Positions 10,156-22,959 of a stretch of DNA of 64,000 bases are shown one piece after another. How positions within the stretch are numbered: the stretch's first letter is position 1; every line of letters starts with the position of its first letter. The notes under the pieces were generated by a model. That model had not been told where the DNA came from. It was given only the letters and a program-made list of their open reading frames with translations, and made no database searches. The stretch is from Telopea speciosissima (lineage: Eukaryota > Streptophyta > Magnoliopsida > Proteales > Proteaceae), in assembly GCF_018873765.1 (NCBI RefSeq), contig NC_057922.1, forward strand, positions 8,941,563-9,005,562. Reading direction: 5' to 3'. The position numbers and the translations under genes are program-made.

Positions 10156-12557
10156 GAGAAAATATCATCCCTTTCTCCTCTAAGTTTTCTTAATATCAAT
10201 CCAATACCTAAGTTTTGAAAAATGATAATATCTTCTTTTACTTTTTAAAAATCATATCGACCATACCCTAACCATTCAAAAATGTCATTAAATGATGACA
10301 TGGCATGTCCAATTTTTATAAAACCCCAAATTACCCTTAATCTAATTTAACTTCATTTTTACCCTCATCAATCCCAAAAACCCCTTCACCCTTCATCGTT
10401 TTTTCACCTCTAATCAAAACCCCTTTTTAATCTTTTGTCCCCCAAAATCAAAACTCTTTTTTCTTCGTTTCCCCCCGAAATCAAAACCCTTTTCTTCTTC
10501 TTCTTCTTCTTCTTCCTCACACCTGCAACATCAAAACGAGGAACACCACCGTCCCTGCAACACCACCGCCGATCCTCTTCTTCTTCGTCTTCTTCCGCCA
10601 GCACCACTACCATCATAGCACCAGCTCCAGTGCAACGACCATTTCTTCCGGCCGAACGAATCTAAGTCTGAAACTATAACGAAACAGAGCCGCTCCGCCA
10701 ATGAGACTGTGAGAACAGGTTGAATTGCCTGCGTGACCGCGTGGGTAACCCTTCTCTTCTTCTTTAGAATTCAGAGTTCAGACTTGAGGTCTTCTTCATC
10801 TTCATCATTTATTTTGATTTTGGATCCATACGGGGACTCAGAATTTAAATATACAACAGAACGTCAGCCATTATTAGAAGAGCTAGAATAGAATGGAAGC
10901 TGCAACATTATCTCTCAAAAATAAACTCTTGCAATGAATGATCGATCCCCACCATAAGAGAACACAACAAAAACAATAATCACCATTCTAAGCTTATTTT
11001 CTCTCTTTATTCTTCTTTACAATAATTGTGTTTGGCTTCTCTTATTATTCCCAACTCCCATGATAAAGATATAAGAGTTTATCACTGATCGAACATTCGA
11101 TTAGATGCCTGCAACACATTCCGGTGGGACGACGGGATAGCGGGATCTGTCGGCACAATAGTCGTAGGTCATGTGATTCAGGCGGACCCACCTGTATCTT
11201 CTAGCTTGAATGGCATCAAGTTGCTGGTAAGCAGGGCCCTCCCACCAGTTCATGGGGTTGGAGGCACAAGTTGTAGGGCCTGGGACAGGGCAACCCGCAA
11301 TGTCGAAGTCCTTATAGTAAGCATAGAAAGGTGTTTGCTCCAATCGATTTTCTCAAGCCCACCCCTTGTGGCCCAGTTATCTGCTTCCCACAAAGTAGAG
11401 TACACTCCCATGGATTGGAATTTGAAGTAGAGAATCCCTCTTGCCTCAGTATTCTTGTAAACCCTGATGGGTATTTCATCGACATAGAACCTGCAACCAA
11501 AAACCCACCATTGTTTCCCCATTTATATACCTTTTTTATATGTATTGTGATAAGTGTTTAAATTTAACTTACACGACATAGTGGTCATTCCATAGAATGG
11601 AATAAGTATGGAAATCTGCAGATGGGTCGAATCAGAGGTTGATCCTCTGTTCTCTATCACCTTTCCCATGAGCATACACATTGGTTGGGGCTGTGGATGA
11701 CTGCCCACTTCGATTCCCCAAGAACTCGAAATCCAATTAGTCTCGCTTAATGTCTGTGTTCGAATTCATCTACAGAAGAAAAGAAGGAAAGGGTAAGAAC
11801 AGAATTTGGAAACCAGGGAACTTGAAAATGCAGAATTACGTACATAGAAGGCAGTGACGGTGGCGACAGAGTCACCAGGAATGAGTTTGATCTTCATGCT
11901 GACACACCCAAACAAGTATTGGTTCTTGGAGACAAATCCACAACCTGAAAATTTACCAAATTTAAATGAATCAAATCTCCAATTTCCAATCTATACGTAG
12001 AAAGAGTAGTTTCAGAGACTTAAAAACCTGAAGTTTCGTCAAGGACCAGTTGGATGGCCAAGTCTCCATTGATTTGTCTGATATGGGAATCAGACCAAGT
12101 GACACAGAAGGTATGTGCTATGATGGTAGTGGTGCTGGCGCTGGTGCTATGAAGGTGGTGCTGGCTGAAGAAGACGAAGAAGAAGAGGATCGGCGGTGGT
12201 GTTCCTCGTTTTAATGTTGCAGGTGTGAGGAAGAAGAAGAAAGACAGAAACTAAAAAATGGGTTTTGATTTTGGGGGACAAAAGATTAAAAAGGGGTTTT
12301 GATTTGGAGTGAAAAACGATGAAGGGTAAAAGGGGTTTTGGGATTGATGAGGGTAAAATGAAATTAAATTAAAATAAGGGTAATCTGGGATTTTATAAAA
12401 ATTGGACATGCCACATCATCTTATAATGGCGTTTTTTATTCGTTAGGGTACGATTGATATAATCTTTAAAAAGTAGAAGAGGGTATTATTATTTTTCAAA
12501 ACTTAAGTATTGGGTTGATATTAAGAAAACTTAGAGGGGAGAGGATGATATTTTCCC
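10156..12557. mobile_element. Mutator-like element 3 carrying an XTH gene copy (Pack-MULE)
   Basis: Long inverted arms lie at about 10156-10630 and 12117-12557. The left begins GAGAAAATATCATCC and the right, reverse-complemented, begins GGGAAAATATCATCC. Flanks 10147-10155 (AAAAAGATT) and 12558-12566 (AAAAAGTTT) match at 8 of 9 bases. No transposase is present. The interior holds a broken XTH gene with introns kept, so a genomic rather than processed copy was captured. Bases 10631-11100 look like the donor's downstream sequence plus unrecognised DNA. Confidence 0.85.
11101..12110 (-). pseudogene. Captured xyloglucan endotransglucosylase/hydrolase (XTH) gene, inactivated
   Basis: XTH enzymes (family GH16) cut and rejoin xyloglucan in the cell wall. 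Four exon blocks are recognisable on the minus strand: about 12110-12028 (TWSDSHIRQINGDLAIQLVL), 11944-11844 (FGCVSMKIKLIPGDSVATVT), 11769-11573 (EFLGNRSGQ, then [16 protein letters not shown]) and 11490-11101 ([19 protein letters not shown] to the C-terminal SRYPVVPPECVAGI and stop). GT-AG introns remain. The 5' end, with any signal peptide and first part of exon 1, is absent. Three lesions are visible: a frameshift just before the catalytic DFEFLGN block, a TGA where W is expected in NLWFDP, and a 1-base deletion after EKIDWSK. The C-terminus resembles XTH8-like members. Confidence 0.9.
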
Positions 12558-12640
12558 AAAAAGTTTAAAAAATATTTTTTGGAATTGTTGTGTGGTTTGT
12601 GGGAGTACATTTTCATCAAAAATAAAAAAAAACCTCAAGG

Positions 12641-12836
12641 AGTTACCCCAGTTGGCTTGGAGGGGACATGAGACTCCGTCTCAGGAAGTGTTGCATAATT
12701 TCTTGAGGCCACCCGCCTGAGGTTCGGTAGGGGCCAGAAGCTCCCGGTTCGTGCATGGGACGGGGTCATGTACGAGCCCCGGGGGATTTAGTCGGCCTAA
12801 AGTTGGATACCCTTCCTGTCTCCAAAAAAAAAAAAA
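12641..12836 (+). mobile_element. tRNA-derived SINE (Au-like)
   Basis: The head GTTACCCCAGTTGG resembles a polymerase III A box. The body ends CCCCGGGGGATTTAGTCGG, then GGATACCCTTCCTGTC and a poly-A tail of 12 bases. The GGGGGA-TTAGTCGG block is shared with the SINE at 29517-29706. No target duplication could be fixed because the flanks are A-rich. Confidence 0.6.
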
Positions 12837-13186
12837 CAAAACGAAAAAGACTATCCTCTGCACAAATGACAAATCGTTCATCAGAATTTTCTACTGGAAA
12901 TCCGGCTCAAGGTGATTTTTCACAATGTGACGAAATTTTGTGGGTTATATAACGAAGGGAACAAAACATAAAAGGGTTTCTATACAAATTCATGAAAACA
13001 CGAGGGTTTTACGTATTTATTGCGATAACGAGAGAAAAATAGACTCTCGAACCTCGCTTCGAGAAATCGAGGAATAGAATTATCTTCTCCGTTTATCTTC
13101 TTAATCTTCTCTGTGCGACTCTAGTTTTGTCGACTCCAAAATTCTATCAAAAGGGAACTTTTGTTTTTAAAAGAAAAGGCAAGAAG

Positions 13187-16100
13187 ATGCAAGGAAGCGA
13201 AGAGCTTAGTATTAATGAACTTGCTTCTAATCTTTCAACCTATAAGGAACAGCTTCAGCAGGTATCATTTCTTTAAAAAGAAATTTTCCCGTTTCCTTTC
13301 CGATTAGGCTCTCATTTCCCACTATTTTTTTTTTCTATGAATTATTTTGTTTTGATCTTCTATGAATTTGGTTCTTCCATTCGCTGAGGTTTATTTGTTC
13401 TAACCTGAACTAGGGTTCATCACTGAATTTTTTATTATAACTCTTTTTTTTAAGTTGAATTAATGGTGGAACTAGAGTTTCGGGTCAATTAATTGATTAT
13501 TTATATGGCTTTTGTGGCATGTTCAGAATGAATGCTTAAGATTGGGATTCTATATGTTTCCGGTTATAAATATCTTTGGTTAGGCTTTTTGGGAATTGGG
13601 AGTACGTTGATTGCATCTTTCATTGTTTTTACCTCTTTCTGTAACATCATTGGAAGTCAAGTGAACTTCAAAACAAACTGTATTTTGGGTCTATCTGTTT
13701 ATCTCTCAAGTGACACTGAAATAATTCTGCTGGACTAGGAAAGTAACTCTATCCACTTTTTGTTTGCGCCGAGTAAAATTAGAACTATTGAAGGTTATAG
13801 CTTACAGTGTTTTCATCGAGTTTGAGCACCTCAGTTGATGCATTATCGACGAATTTGTTTAAACTTATATATATTACTTTGATGATTGTTTGAATTGCAA
13901 CATAAGGTCACAGTTCTATAATTCCAGCTCACCCAGAAAGAGTGCACAAAGGGGAAACAAGCATTGCTTTATCCATTGTTATCCCGTGGAGTCACATGAC
14001 AGCCCCACTTCAGCATTTCAAGAATACAGTCACAGTTACATTGTTTACATGTTAGCATTTAATGGATTTTATCCCTTTAACTAGGCTATAAGTTTAAAAA
14101 ATGTAAAGAAGATAAACTAGTGTGCTTTTTGTGTGGAAGTTCTGAACAACGAGCAACGACGCACACCTTTTATGGTAGGCATTATGTAGTTTTTTTCTTG
14201 TGCTATTGTAGAATTTGATTGATGCTTCCATGCTTATTAAGCATTTTACCATTTTTTTACATATTTTGTGTAGAATCCCTGCTTGAACTTTCCCCCTGTA
14301 TAACGTCCTATAACCTTATCTTTATCAGGTCAGAAAACTTTTGGCTGATGACCCTGGAAACTCTGAGTATGCAGACATGGAAAAAGAACTTCAAGAAGTG
14401 AGCTAATCTATGAACCCCTTTTTCCATTTCATTAAGCTATCTGTTGGTTTCTCTTGGATATATGTTAAAGGTTATTGAGGTTTTGAATTGTAGACATTTA
14501 TGGAATGTTCTTGTGCATAGAAAGATTGTTTAGCCTGTAGTATATTCAATAATTTCATGTTCGGAATGCCCTTTTCTTTTATATTTTCTTTTTTCAAGGA
14601 ATCATTATGTTGTTCGAGCAGGCCAGCATGATTTGACTGCGTAATGACTGGAGAATTCTCGTGGAAGTTTTTGTTTTTATTTTTGTTTCTTGAAAAGGTG
14701 AGGAAGATGTTTATGTTAAAACATAGTTCATGCATTCCTCTGAAGGGAGCTATATTGGGATTTAAAATTTTGACAGATAAAATAACTGTATGTGAGAGAT
14801 GCCCATCACTAGTATCTTGGTTCCTGTGCAGGTGTATTTTCCTCGATGGCCTGCTTGCTTGCCTCTCACCTCATTTCAGATGTTCATGATGAGATTCTAA
14901 GTTGGAAATTCCAAAAAAAAATTGGGTCTTTTCCGATGCAAACTGATTGATTTGTTTTGGGGTTGTTTTGCTTACTTGAGTGAGACATCTTTGGATGCAG
15001 GTGATTGCGCTTACAGAGGAGCTCTTTGCAACAGCAAATCAAAATGATATTTCTGGATCAGAAATTGGGAGTGATGACACTAATGTACCTCCACATGGTC
15101 AGCAGTCTGCAGGGACTTCTGGTTATGATATGGTAATTATTTTTTCAATTTAGTATATCGTACTATCCTTCCGTGCTCTCTCTCTCTCTCTCTCTCTCTC
15201 TGTGGAGTGGCTCCATTGCAAATTAGGCAGAACTGTGATTGTACGAAAGCAGAGGAAAATATGACCATACTTGTGGAGATAAGATGTGCATTCTGAAGAT
15301 GGAATTGGAAAAAAAATAAAAAAATTTAAATCTAGATGCGAAAGTTGATATTTTATAGTTATTTTGATTGTATTACTTTTATACGTTTATATTTGCTTAT
15401 ATTGTGCTTCTGTTTAGGCATCAAACAACATCTCAGAGCCGTTTGACAAACTTCCTGTTGGCACGAAAGTTCAAGCTGTTTGGAGTGAAGATGGGGAATG
15501 GTATGTGTAGTACAAAAAAATCTAATTTGTAACTTTTCTGTTTTTCTTACCTTTCATTTGTTTTACCAGTTGCCCTTGTATGTGTTTGATTAGTTGAATG
15601 TCCAGGTACGATGCAACGATTGAAGCTCATTCTCCAAATGGGTACTATGTTTCTTATGATGAGTGGGGAAATAGAGAAGAGGTATGATTTTTATGGCCAT
15701 GCTCTTGAATGTTAGATATTGGAGTACTTAATCTAGTTTCCTTGTTTGAATTTTCTCCTCCCCCCCAGTTGTCAATGACTGAAGAGTGACATGTATAGCT
15801 GGATACATATGTACATTAAAGTAACTGCTGAACCCAGAATGGAAGTTTACAAAATTAGTATAAACAAAGAAAACTAAATTTAGAAAGACAGAAGTGTGTA
15901 AGAGAATATTTGAATCTTCCGAGGTAAAGTGTAACTTGAAGATCTAAGACACTGAACATTTCCCACTAACACTTCTACAGTTCTACATACAAGCTACCCT
16001 GGTGACAATCCTCATATGTTCAGAAAGCAAAACCTGTAATACTTGTATTACATCAAGTGTTTCATCCACAATGTTCTGATATGAAGTCTGGGTGGAAGAT

Positions 16101-19100
16101 GGGAGTTACAAAGTATTTCAACGCTGCTATAAATGCTGGAGCATATTGCAAAAAGTCAGATCTGGTAAGAATTCAATGTAAACATTGTTACAATAGTCAG
16201 CTCATTGGCTGAATGCATAGTTTAAGTACTTAATATGTCAGTGCAGTTCCTGGTAAGTCCAAATTTTATTGAAGCAGCAAGGACTTCTCGTGAAGCATCA
16301 GCCAAAAAGAACAGTATATGCCAAGAGGGTATTTGTTTCCAGATGTATCTCAGCACACCCTCATCCCAATGATTAGTCCACTAAGATGTTACTTTTTTTT
16401 TTTAAAGTTAGTTTTCCTATTCAGTTACAGTAGCCTCTTCTTCCCTAGAAACTTGGGTGCAACTCTAGCATCGACTATGACAAGACAGAGTTTGACTTAG
16501 ATGATTTGGTCATGGGCAAAAACGATTACCAATGGAGAGTGACTTGGTGCAAGTTGAAAGCTTTTGAAGTACAAAGGGGAAGGCTAGAAGGATTTTGCTT
16601 GAAGTAAAAAGAAAAGAATAGAAGGGGCACCATGAACAGGAATTGTTGTCTTCCAAATCCAGGTAGCTGACTAGGTCATGAGGCTAATTGGATATGAGTT
16701 GAGATCAATACACAAAAAGCTTTATTTTAAAGTTCATCTGAATGAGTTAATTAATAAAATCCAGGAACTGCTGGAGAGCAAAGATCCATGTGGCCGACCC
16801 CATTTAGTTGGACTATGATGCTGTAATGCCGCTGTTGTTTTAAACTCAAATTTTGAGGCCTGGAGCAGAATGTTGGGCAGTTAAGAAGCGGTACGTAGCT
16901 AGGAAGTTTGTGTTGATGTTGTGTGCCCCTTCCATTTACTTCATATTAATTTTCTGTCTCTACTAGGATCCATGTAGCCAACTCCATTTAGTTGGGATAA
17001 GACTGAGTAGTTGTTATTGTTGTTGTACTAAAGAAGCAAAGGGAGGAAATTAGTGTGTCAATTTGCAAAGGTGAAAGAATCCTAATGATGCAGAAGCGCC
17101 ATCCAAGATGACAACATATGCCTCAACATAGGTGACTAAGGTGAGCATTAGTCAGTTGCCAAATAGGGTTCCTTGATATTCTATCCAGCAAGAAAAAGCA
17201 AAGATCCATCAGTCGAAGCATCACTAATTAGTTATCAGTTATTATTAATTATTAAAGTTGCTGGGGGCGGGCCCAGCAGGATTTAAACATGGGCCATAGC
17301 TTATCACCGAATGTTACTAATTAAGCCCATTAATATTAATTGGTCTTAAGTTATACAATTCTGTTCTATATCTTATATGAAATAGGAGATTGAACAGGTT
17401 TTCTACTTGTACTAAACGTCTTCCCTTTGCTCATATATATGGTATGTAGGGAGTTCACTGAATAGGAGATTTTGGTTCCTCTCTAGTCTCTTCTCTTAGC
17501 TTTGACCTTTTCTGTTGCTATGGTGATATCAATTTTTAGGTTTTTCTCTAACTTTATCTTCTGAGATTTTCAACCTGGATGATAGTTGGGTCCAATTTCG
17601 AGCACTATAAATTCTACCAATTCAGCTTTGCATGAGTTTAAATTTTGAGGGCTGAAGCCCCAGTCAAACACGACTGCTGAAGGCACTAAAAGCTTGTTAG
17701 TTGGTTGAAGTTTTGATTTTGCTTTAAATTCAATCTCTCTCACTGCTCTGCGCAAAAGGCACCATACTGAATTTTCCCAATATCTTTCCCGAGGGCCTTT
17801 TGAATTTACTATCAGTTTTTAGGAGGGTCTTGGGTTAAGAACAATCTCCCAATTTTGGTTTGAAACTTGCAATTGAAGCAATACAGAGTGTATTACAAAA
17901 TTTTGGTTGAATGCCAGACTGGATTGTGTTTCCTTTTGTTTAATTTGCTTGAATCGCATTGAATAATTAGGTAGGCTGCTAAAATATGGAACACAAGATA
18001 AGGTTTAGATTAACAGAACAAGGATTGCTGGGATTTGATTATGTACAGGAGAAGAGATAAAGCAAACAGAATTTAGAACGAGAAATTTCAATTAAAAAAT
18101 AGTGATCAGAACTGACTAGCTAGAAGTACATTGTAATATTCCTCCAGATCTAGTAGAAAGGGGGGAAGAAAAACTAAAAACTAGAAGAAAAAAGATCGCA
18201 GAGAGAGAGAAGCAGAATAATTAGATAAGAATCAAGATTGCAGCAAGATAAGAGAGAGAGGTCTTTGACTTCACTTGGCCACACACAAGTTACACACCTC
18301 CCTTAAAACAAACACTTTATTTCGTTCAATCCCAATAACCATAGGAGGTAAACTGCATATTTATTAAGACTAAAATAGAAAATACCAAGTGATGCGTACT
18401 TTTATCCTACGAATAAAAATTCCTTCGTCACTTTGTCAAAACATAAAAGAAACACTTCAAGCCTTCAAGGGGGTAGCTCAGCTGGTAAGGACCAACACCT
18501 CACAATGAAGAGGTGTCATGAGTTCAACTCTCCTTGGGGCTTATCTATGAAAAAATTTCCTACTTGAACTAAATCTCTTATAATGGATTCTTTTAGACAA
18601 GTAAACTAGATTAATGAGCTATTCTATGGGACCCACATAACTTATTCTTTAGTGACACTCTTTAATAGACTCAAATGACTAAACTGCACTTACGACTTAA
18701 GACATTTAATAAAATTTGCGCTCCCTCTTGGACCCAATATATGGGGCTTTATAATGTAGGCCAATATAGGAGAAACCTTGTAAAATAAAATCCCAGCCCA
18801 CACAATATTCAAACCGGCAATTATTATTACATGAATTGTATCACATACCTTTCCCAGGGGCATCATACTCAAAACTTGAAATGTTTTCAATTCTCATAAG
18901 AATGCGCCAACCTGGTCAAGGCGACCAGATGGAAGGAAACAAGGAAAAAGTGTAGGGGAAAACAAGGCAAAGGGTGTGGAATTTTGGTGTTTTTTTTTTT
19001 TTTTTTTTTTTTGGGTGGGGTGGGGGGGGGGGGGGAGGGGGAAAGGGGATTTGTAGGGGGGAAGTGGAAAAAAAGGAAGAAGAAAGAGAAGCGAGCAGCA

Positions 19101-21207
19101 GCACTACCATCACCATCAGCACAGCTGCAGCAGAGGGAGAGGGAGAAGAATGAAGGAGATGACGGAAGAGGGGGCGGAGGAGGTGGAGGTAGAAGAAGCA
19201 GCCGCAGCAGGGGGGTGGGGGAAGAAGAATATAAGGAAGAGGACCAGAGAAGAAGAAAAAGGTTCGAAACTACGTTACCTACCTGGTCACTATCACAGTC
19301 TCACTGCTGCAAGTAAATGCTGGAGCATCTCGTCCCAACTCCCAAATATCGACAAATGGAAGTCTCTTTGGCTTTTTCAGTTGCAGTCTTAGGGATGATA
19401 TCTTGTATTACTATTCTGTCCATGAATTTTGCTTCATTTCTGCGTTAATCTATTTTTATTGTAACATACAAATGCCCACTTTCCGGCTTCCGCAAAATAT
19501 TTGTCATCGATACCCTCTCCTTAGTAAAATAAAGTGCCCATGCAAATGACGCCTAAGCTTCCTAGCAGATTCCTAGCGCCTATACTCGCCTAGTTGCCAT
19601 GATAATTATGGTTGAAATCACACACCTTATGGTGGTGCTTTTATTATTTTTAACTTTTCTGGCTGGGCAGGCTGCCATATGGTAATATACCCACTGCTTC
19701 GATCTTGTCTAGGATGATCATATTACTCGTGTTTGTGTGGGATGTTCCATTGAATCTCTCTTTATGTTCTGTGTGTGGGTTTTCCATTGAATCTGATTTC
19801 TTGCCCTTAATGTACTAGCTGGGTAGACTTAAATAATGTTCAACACTCGTATGTGTTTATTTAATGTCTTGTGTCTTTATTTTTTTATTTGAACTGTCAC
19901 AAGCATGATTTTTTGTTCGTGGTTATGGTTTCCAGGTGGATCCTGGCAATATAAGGCCAATTCAAGAAGGAGAGTTCAATGCTTTGGTGGAAGCTGAGAG
20001 AGTAGCTGAAGCTACAAAACAGGCTATCAAACGAAAGATTGCACAAGCTGCCACTACTGACTTCCAATCACGAACTTTACCAGCAAAGCTCCGTATAGAT
20101 CCTGATGATCCTGAAGATGTGGTGAGTAGCATCACAGCATTAATACATAGGCAATTTTCTTGTCTTTTGGGGTGGGACACAGTTCATTTTCTTTAAATAA
20201 CTGCATAATGTAGTCGGTAGTTTACAATTATCCCACCCGGGTAGCCTGTGGATTGGGTTGCTTCCTTGGGAAATGGTGTGTTCAAAGCAAACTTGTCACA
20301 CTTCTGGAACTGATCTAAGGAAATTTTGGAAGAAATTTGCTGGTCCTAAATTATGTGTTTCCATTTTTCACGGTTGGATTTATGATCTCAGATAATGTGA
20401 AGCTTAGCGAGCCATTTCATGGGTTTGATAAACTGTAGCGTGTTTGTTTCTTCAGGGGAAAGGGATATGTGGCTCCTTGATCACCCCACCGAATTGCTTA
20501 CCATTATCATCTCCCCCCCCCCTCTCATTTGATTACCTGTGATACACTTAAAAGTTCTACCAATTTAAAATAAGTTTAAGCAAAAACGAGTCACCCTCCT
20601 CAAATTATATATATGAGCAATTGATTTTCTTTTTTGGTATTAGGAGAGTATGATAGTGTCCTTAACTAACTGTTACATTTACAGAAAGCTGCTAAGAAAA
20701 AGAAGATACATGCTTTCAAGTCGAAGGTCAGGCTTGAGCAACTGGAAGTCACACAAAATAAGCGACAGAATGCATGGCAGCAGTTCCAGACAACCAAAGG
20801 CCATACTAAGAAGGTAGTTTCAAAAGCTATGATTAGATGTGCTAATATATCATATGGTTCTGTATATCATCTACCTTTGCATAGATCACGATGAAAATGA
20901 TTGGTTTTTATATGAAAGCCAGAGATTATTTCCGCACTCTAAATTTCTTGACTTGCTTGACCAAGATGTAAGTTGATTCTTTTTCCAATTGAGTAATATG
21001 TTTCTGATTGCTATTCATTTTTTATATGTTAAATCGCTTTTCTAGACTGGGTTCTTCTCGGGGCGCAAGCGTGAGAGCATCTTCAAGTCTCCAGATGACC
21101 CAAAAGGGAAGGTTGGTGTGACTGGCAGTGGAAAGGGATTGACGGATTTCCAGAAGAGGGAAAAGCATTTGTATCTCAAGGGTGGAACTGTTGAATCAGA
21201 AGAGTAG
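13187..21207 (+). CDS. SPF30: Survival-of-motor-neuron-related splicing factor 30 homologue (SPF30/SMNDC1)
   Basis: Tudor-domain nuclear protein needed for assembly of the mature spliceosome (known for the family). CDS exons: 13187-13261, 14329-14397, 15001-15132, 15418-15500, 15606-15681, 19936-20121, 20685-20813 and 21046-21207. All introns are GT-AG, phases agree, and the product is 303 residues, close to the plant family length. The start is MQGSEELSINELASNL, with a helical N-terminus. The Tudor domain lies at about residues 102-158 (LPVGTKVQAVWSEDGEWYDA, then YYVSYDEWGNREEVDPGNI), with the aromatic cage residues W, Y and Y present. A Lys-rich region (KKKKIHAFKSK) and the conserved C-terminus (GFFSGRKRESIFKSP) follow. 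Intron 5 is 4.25 kb and full of repeats. The gene appears intact. Confidence 0.93.
16781..17026 (+). mobile_element. Two LINE (RTE-like) 3' end remnants
   Basis: GATCCATGTGGCCGACCCCA (16783 onward) and GATCCATGTAGCCAACTCCA (16968 onward) are each followed by TTTAGTTGGGA-type sequence. The second ends in a TTGTTATTGTTGTTG tail. This terminal block with TTG repeats is typical of plant RTE-clade LINEs. No coding part remains. Confidence 0.5.
18468..18545 (+). mobile_element. tRNA-like SINE head
   Basis: TAGCTCAGCTGG (A box) and GAGTTCAACTC (B box) are spaced as in tRNA genes. The 5-bp anticodon-stem pairing CACCTC/GAGGTG is extended beyond normal tRNA geometry and the acceptor ends do not pair, so this is a SINE-type relic rather than a tRNA gene. 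Confidence 0.5.
18990..19048 (+). repeat. T-run followed by G-run (possible G-quadruplex)
   Basis: About 23 T are followed by TTGGGTGGGGTGG, a run of about 14 G, then AGGGGGAAAGGGG. Four or more G-tracts could fold as a quadruplex in the nascent SPF30 transcript. Confidence 0.6.
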
Positions 21208-22660
21208 ACGGCTTCAGTAATCCGTATCTGTCCATTACATTTTGTGATTGCGTAATCATTTCCTTCAAATTTCCATATGATGGTAGTAGAAAATTGTCTT
21301 CAGGAAACAGAGGATGAATCACTTGGGGCCTGGAAACTGACCTTTTGTTAAACAGTGCTGGTGTAGTTCATGGTCATGTTTATATGGTCTTAGTTGTAGC
21401 TTTAAACTTTTATACAGATGACTTTCGACACTCTTAGTTTGGTGCTCCTTTGGTTCGTTGGAGAGAGAAATAGTGATAGTGCAAATCGCATTAATGTCGT
21501 GAGTTCTTTATCTGCCATCTTTAACGAAACCAGTTGTCTCCAAACTTAAAACCCCCTCTCCCACCTGAGTCTGCAGTCTGCACTTATGCTAACTAAATGG
21601 ATTGAGAACCAAAAATCACAACAACAAAAAAAATTTTTAACTTCACTGTTTTTCACTTTTATTCTTTCAGATTGGTGTAGGAGCTTCAAATTCAGTTATG
21701 CAAAACTTGTTCTGATTATATTGAATGTTGGCAGTACATGGTGAGATGGTAGAGGCTTCTGAATGAAACACTTCATGTGTCAGCCAGCATATATCCTTGG
21801 AAGTGATCACTCTCAATGATACTTTTGCATTGCAGTAATTGATGGTGTGATCTATTTCTTTCTAAATGATGGATAATTAATATGATATAATTGGTTGTTA
21901 TTATCTATTACATTTAGTTTTTCTGGTGGAAAATATGGAGTAGAGAAGCATAGAATTGTGAGTCCCAACAACCATAATTTAGAGGAATAAAGTTCAAGCA
22001 AATGTGATTTTAGGAGGTTCACTTTCACCTTCCATTAGGGCTGTACAGTGTACACACGGAATAATGGCCTTGCCCTGGCCTAAATGGAACTGTAATACAT
22101 TTAAGTAGTCCCCCCAAACTATATATTAAATTAAAATCTTTTATTGTAGCACTATGCCTCTACAGCTACAGGGGGTGATAATGTTTTTTGATTTTTGTGT
22201 TGAAGCATTTACATATTGAGAAGGATTTGTAAGGGTCATATTGCCATGCATCTTTGGCTGTCCATGTCCTAATGTGTACCTTCTTGGTAGTCTTAGATTT
22301 TCATTTTATGAGCTGGATTATCCTTATTTAGTCTAAAACTTGGAAAAGTGAATGATGTCATGGGGTAAGGAAGGGAATAGAGGGGGTGGAAATGACCACC
22401 CTACCCCCTACCTGAACACACTGCTCAAGTGGAGTCTACCTCCTTCTATTAGATGGAATTGAAAAAATTGACAGACAGACAAATTGAGATGATAATTTCT
22501 CGATAAGAAAGTGGAGCCGCAAGTTCCAATAGAGTCATGGGACCCACATGATTAGAATAGGTCAGAGAATATTAGTGTGGGTGTTTATTATGTAAAGGAT
22601 ATATTGGAATCTGTACGACGGGTGGTGCATGCTTTCTTTTCCGTAAGTGTAATTATTATA
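21208..22660. other. SPF30 3' UTR and downstream intergenic DNA
   Basis: The first few hundred bases probably hold the SPF30 3' UTR; no perfect AATAAA signal is placed. Near 22376-22450 there is a GAAATGACCACCCTACCCCC-type segment. Similar segments occur inside several foldback elements of this window, so a degraded MITE is likely. No gene is seen. Confidence 0.5.
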
Positions 22661-22959
22661 TGAGTAAATTACTCCCCCCTCCCCTTGATTATGTTCTAAT
22701 GACAAACCCCTCCCTTAGGTTTTGAGTAATGATTCTCCGCTCCCCTGCATTCCCAAGATTCTGTCAACCGTATCTATTCCGTTAAAAAGGGCTGTTAAGT
22801 GTTTAAAAAGATTATATTGCCCTCTAACCCAATTCTTCGTCCTCCTCGTCCTTCAACTCAAATCGTATAGAATTGAATTGAATACCGCTAGTACAAACTG
22901 CAACGCATCTAGCTATTGCGATTTTAATCCTTCACAAGAAGAGATTCCAGGCCGCTTCT

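Larger units (their letters stand above)
15682..19935. other. 4.25-kb intron 5 of the SPF30 gene, repeat-filled
   Basis: A stretch without coding sequence. It holds two LINE-like 3' ends (16781-16840, 16966-17026), a SINE head (18468-18545) and a T-run followed by a G-run (18990-19048). Purine-rich GAAGAA sequence at 19060-19260 could act as exonic-enhancer-like RNA but is not an exon by phase. The rest is unrecognised. Confidence 0.7.

Noticed and set aside
10410..10665. Ser-rich and Lys-rich small proteins
   Set aside because: They are readings of CTTCTT repeats in the inverted arm of Mutator-like element 3, with counterpart sequence in the other arm.
18468..18545. A functional tRNA gene
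   Set aside because: A and B boxes are present, but acceptor ends do not pair and the anticodon arm is over-long. A SINE head fits better.
18984..19316. A Gly/Arg-rich protein in SPF30 intron 5
   Set aside because: It is translated poly-T, poly-G and GAAGAA repeats lying inside an intron with correct flanking splice phases.
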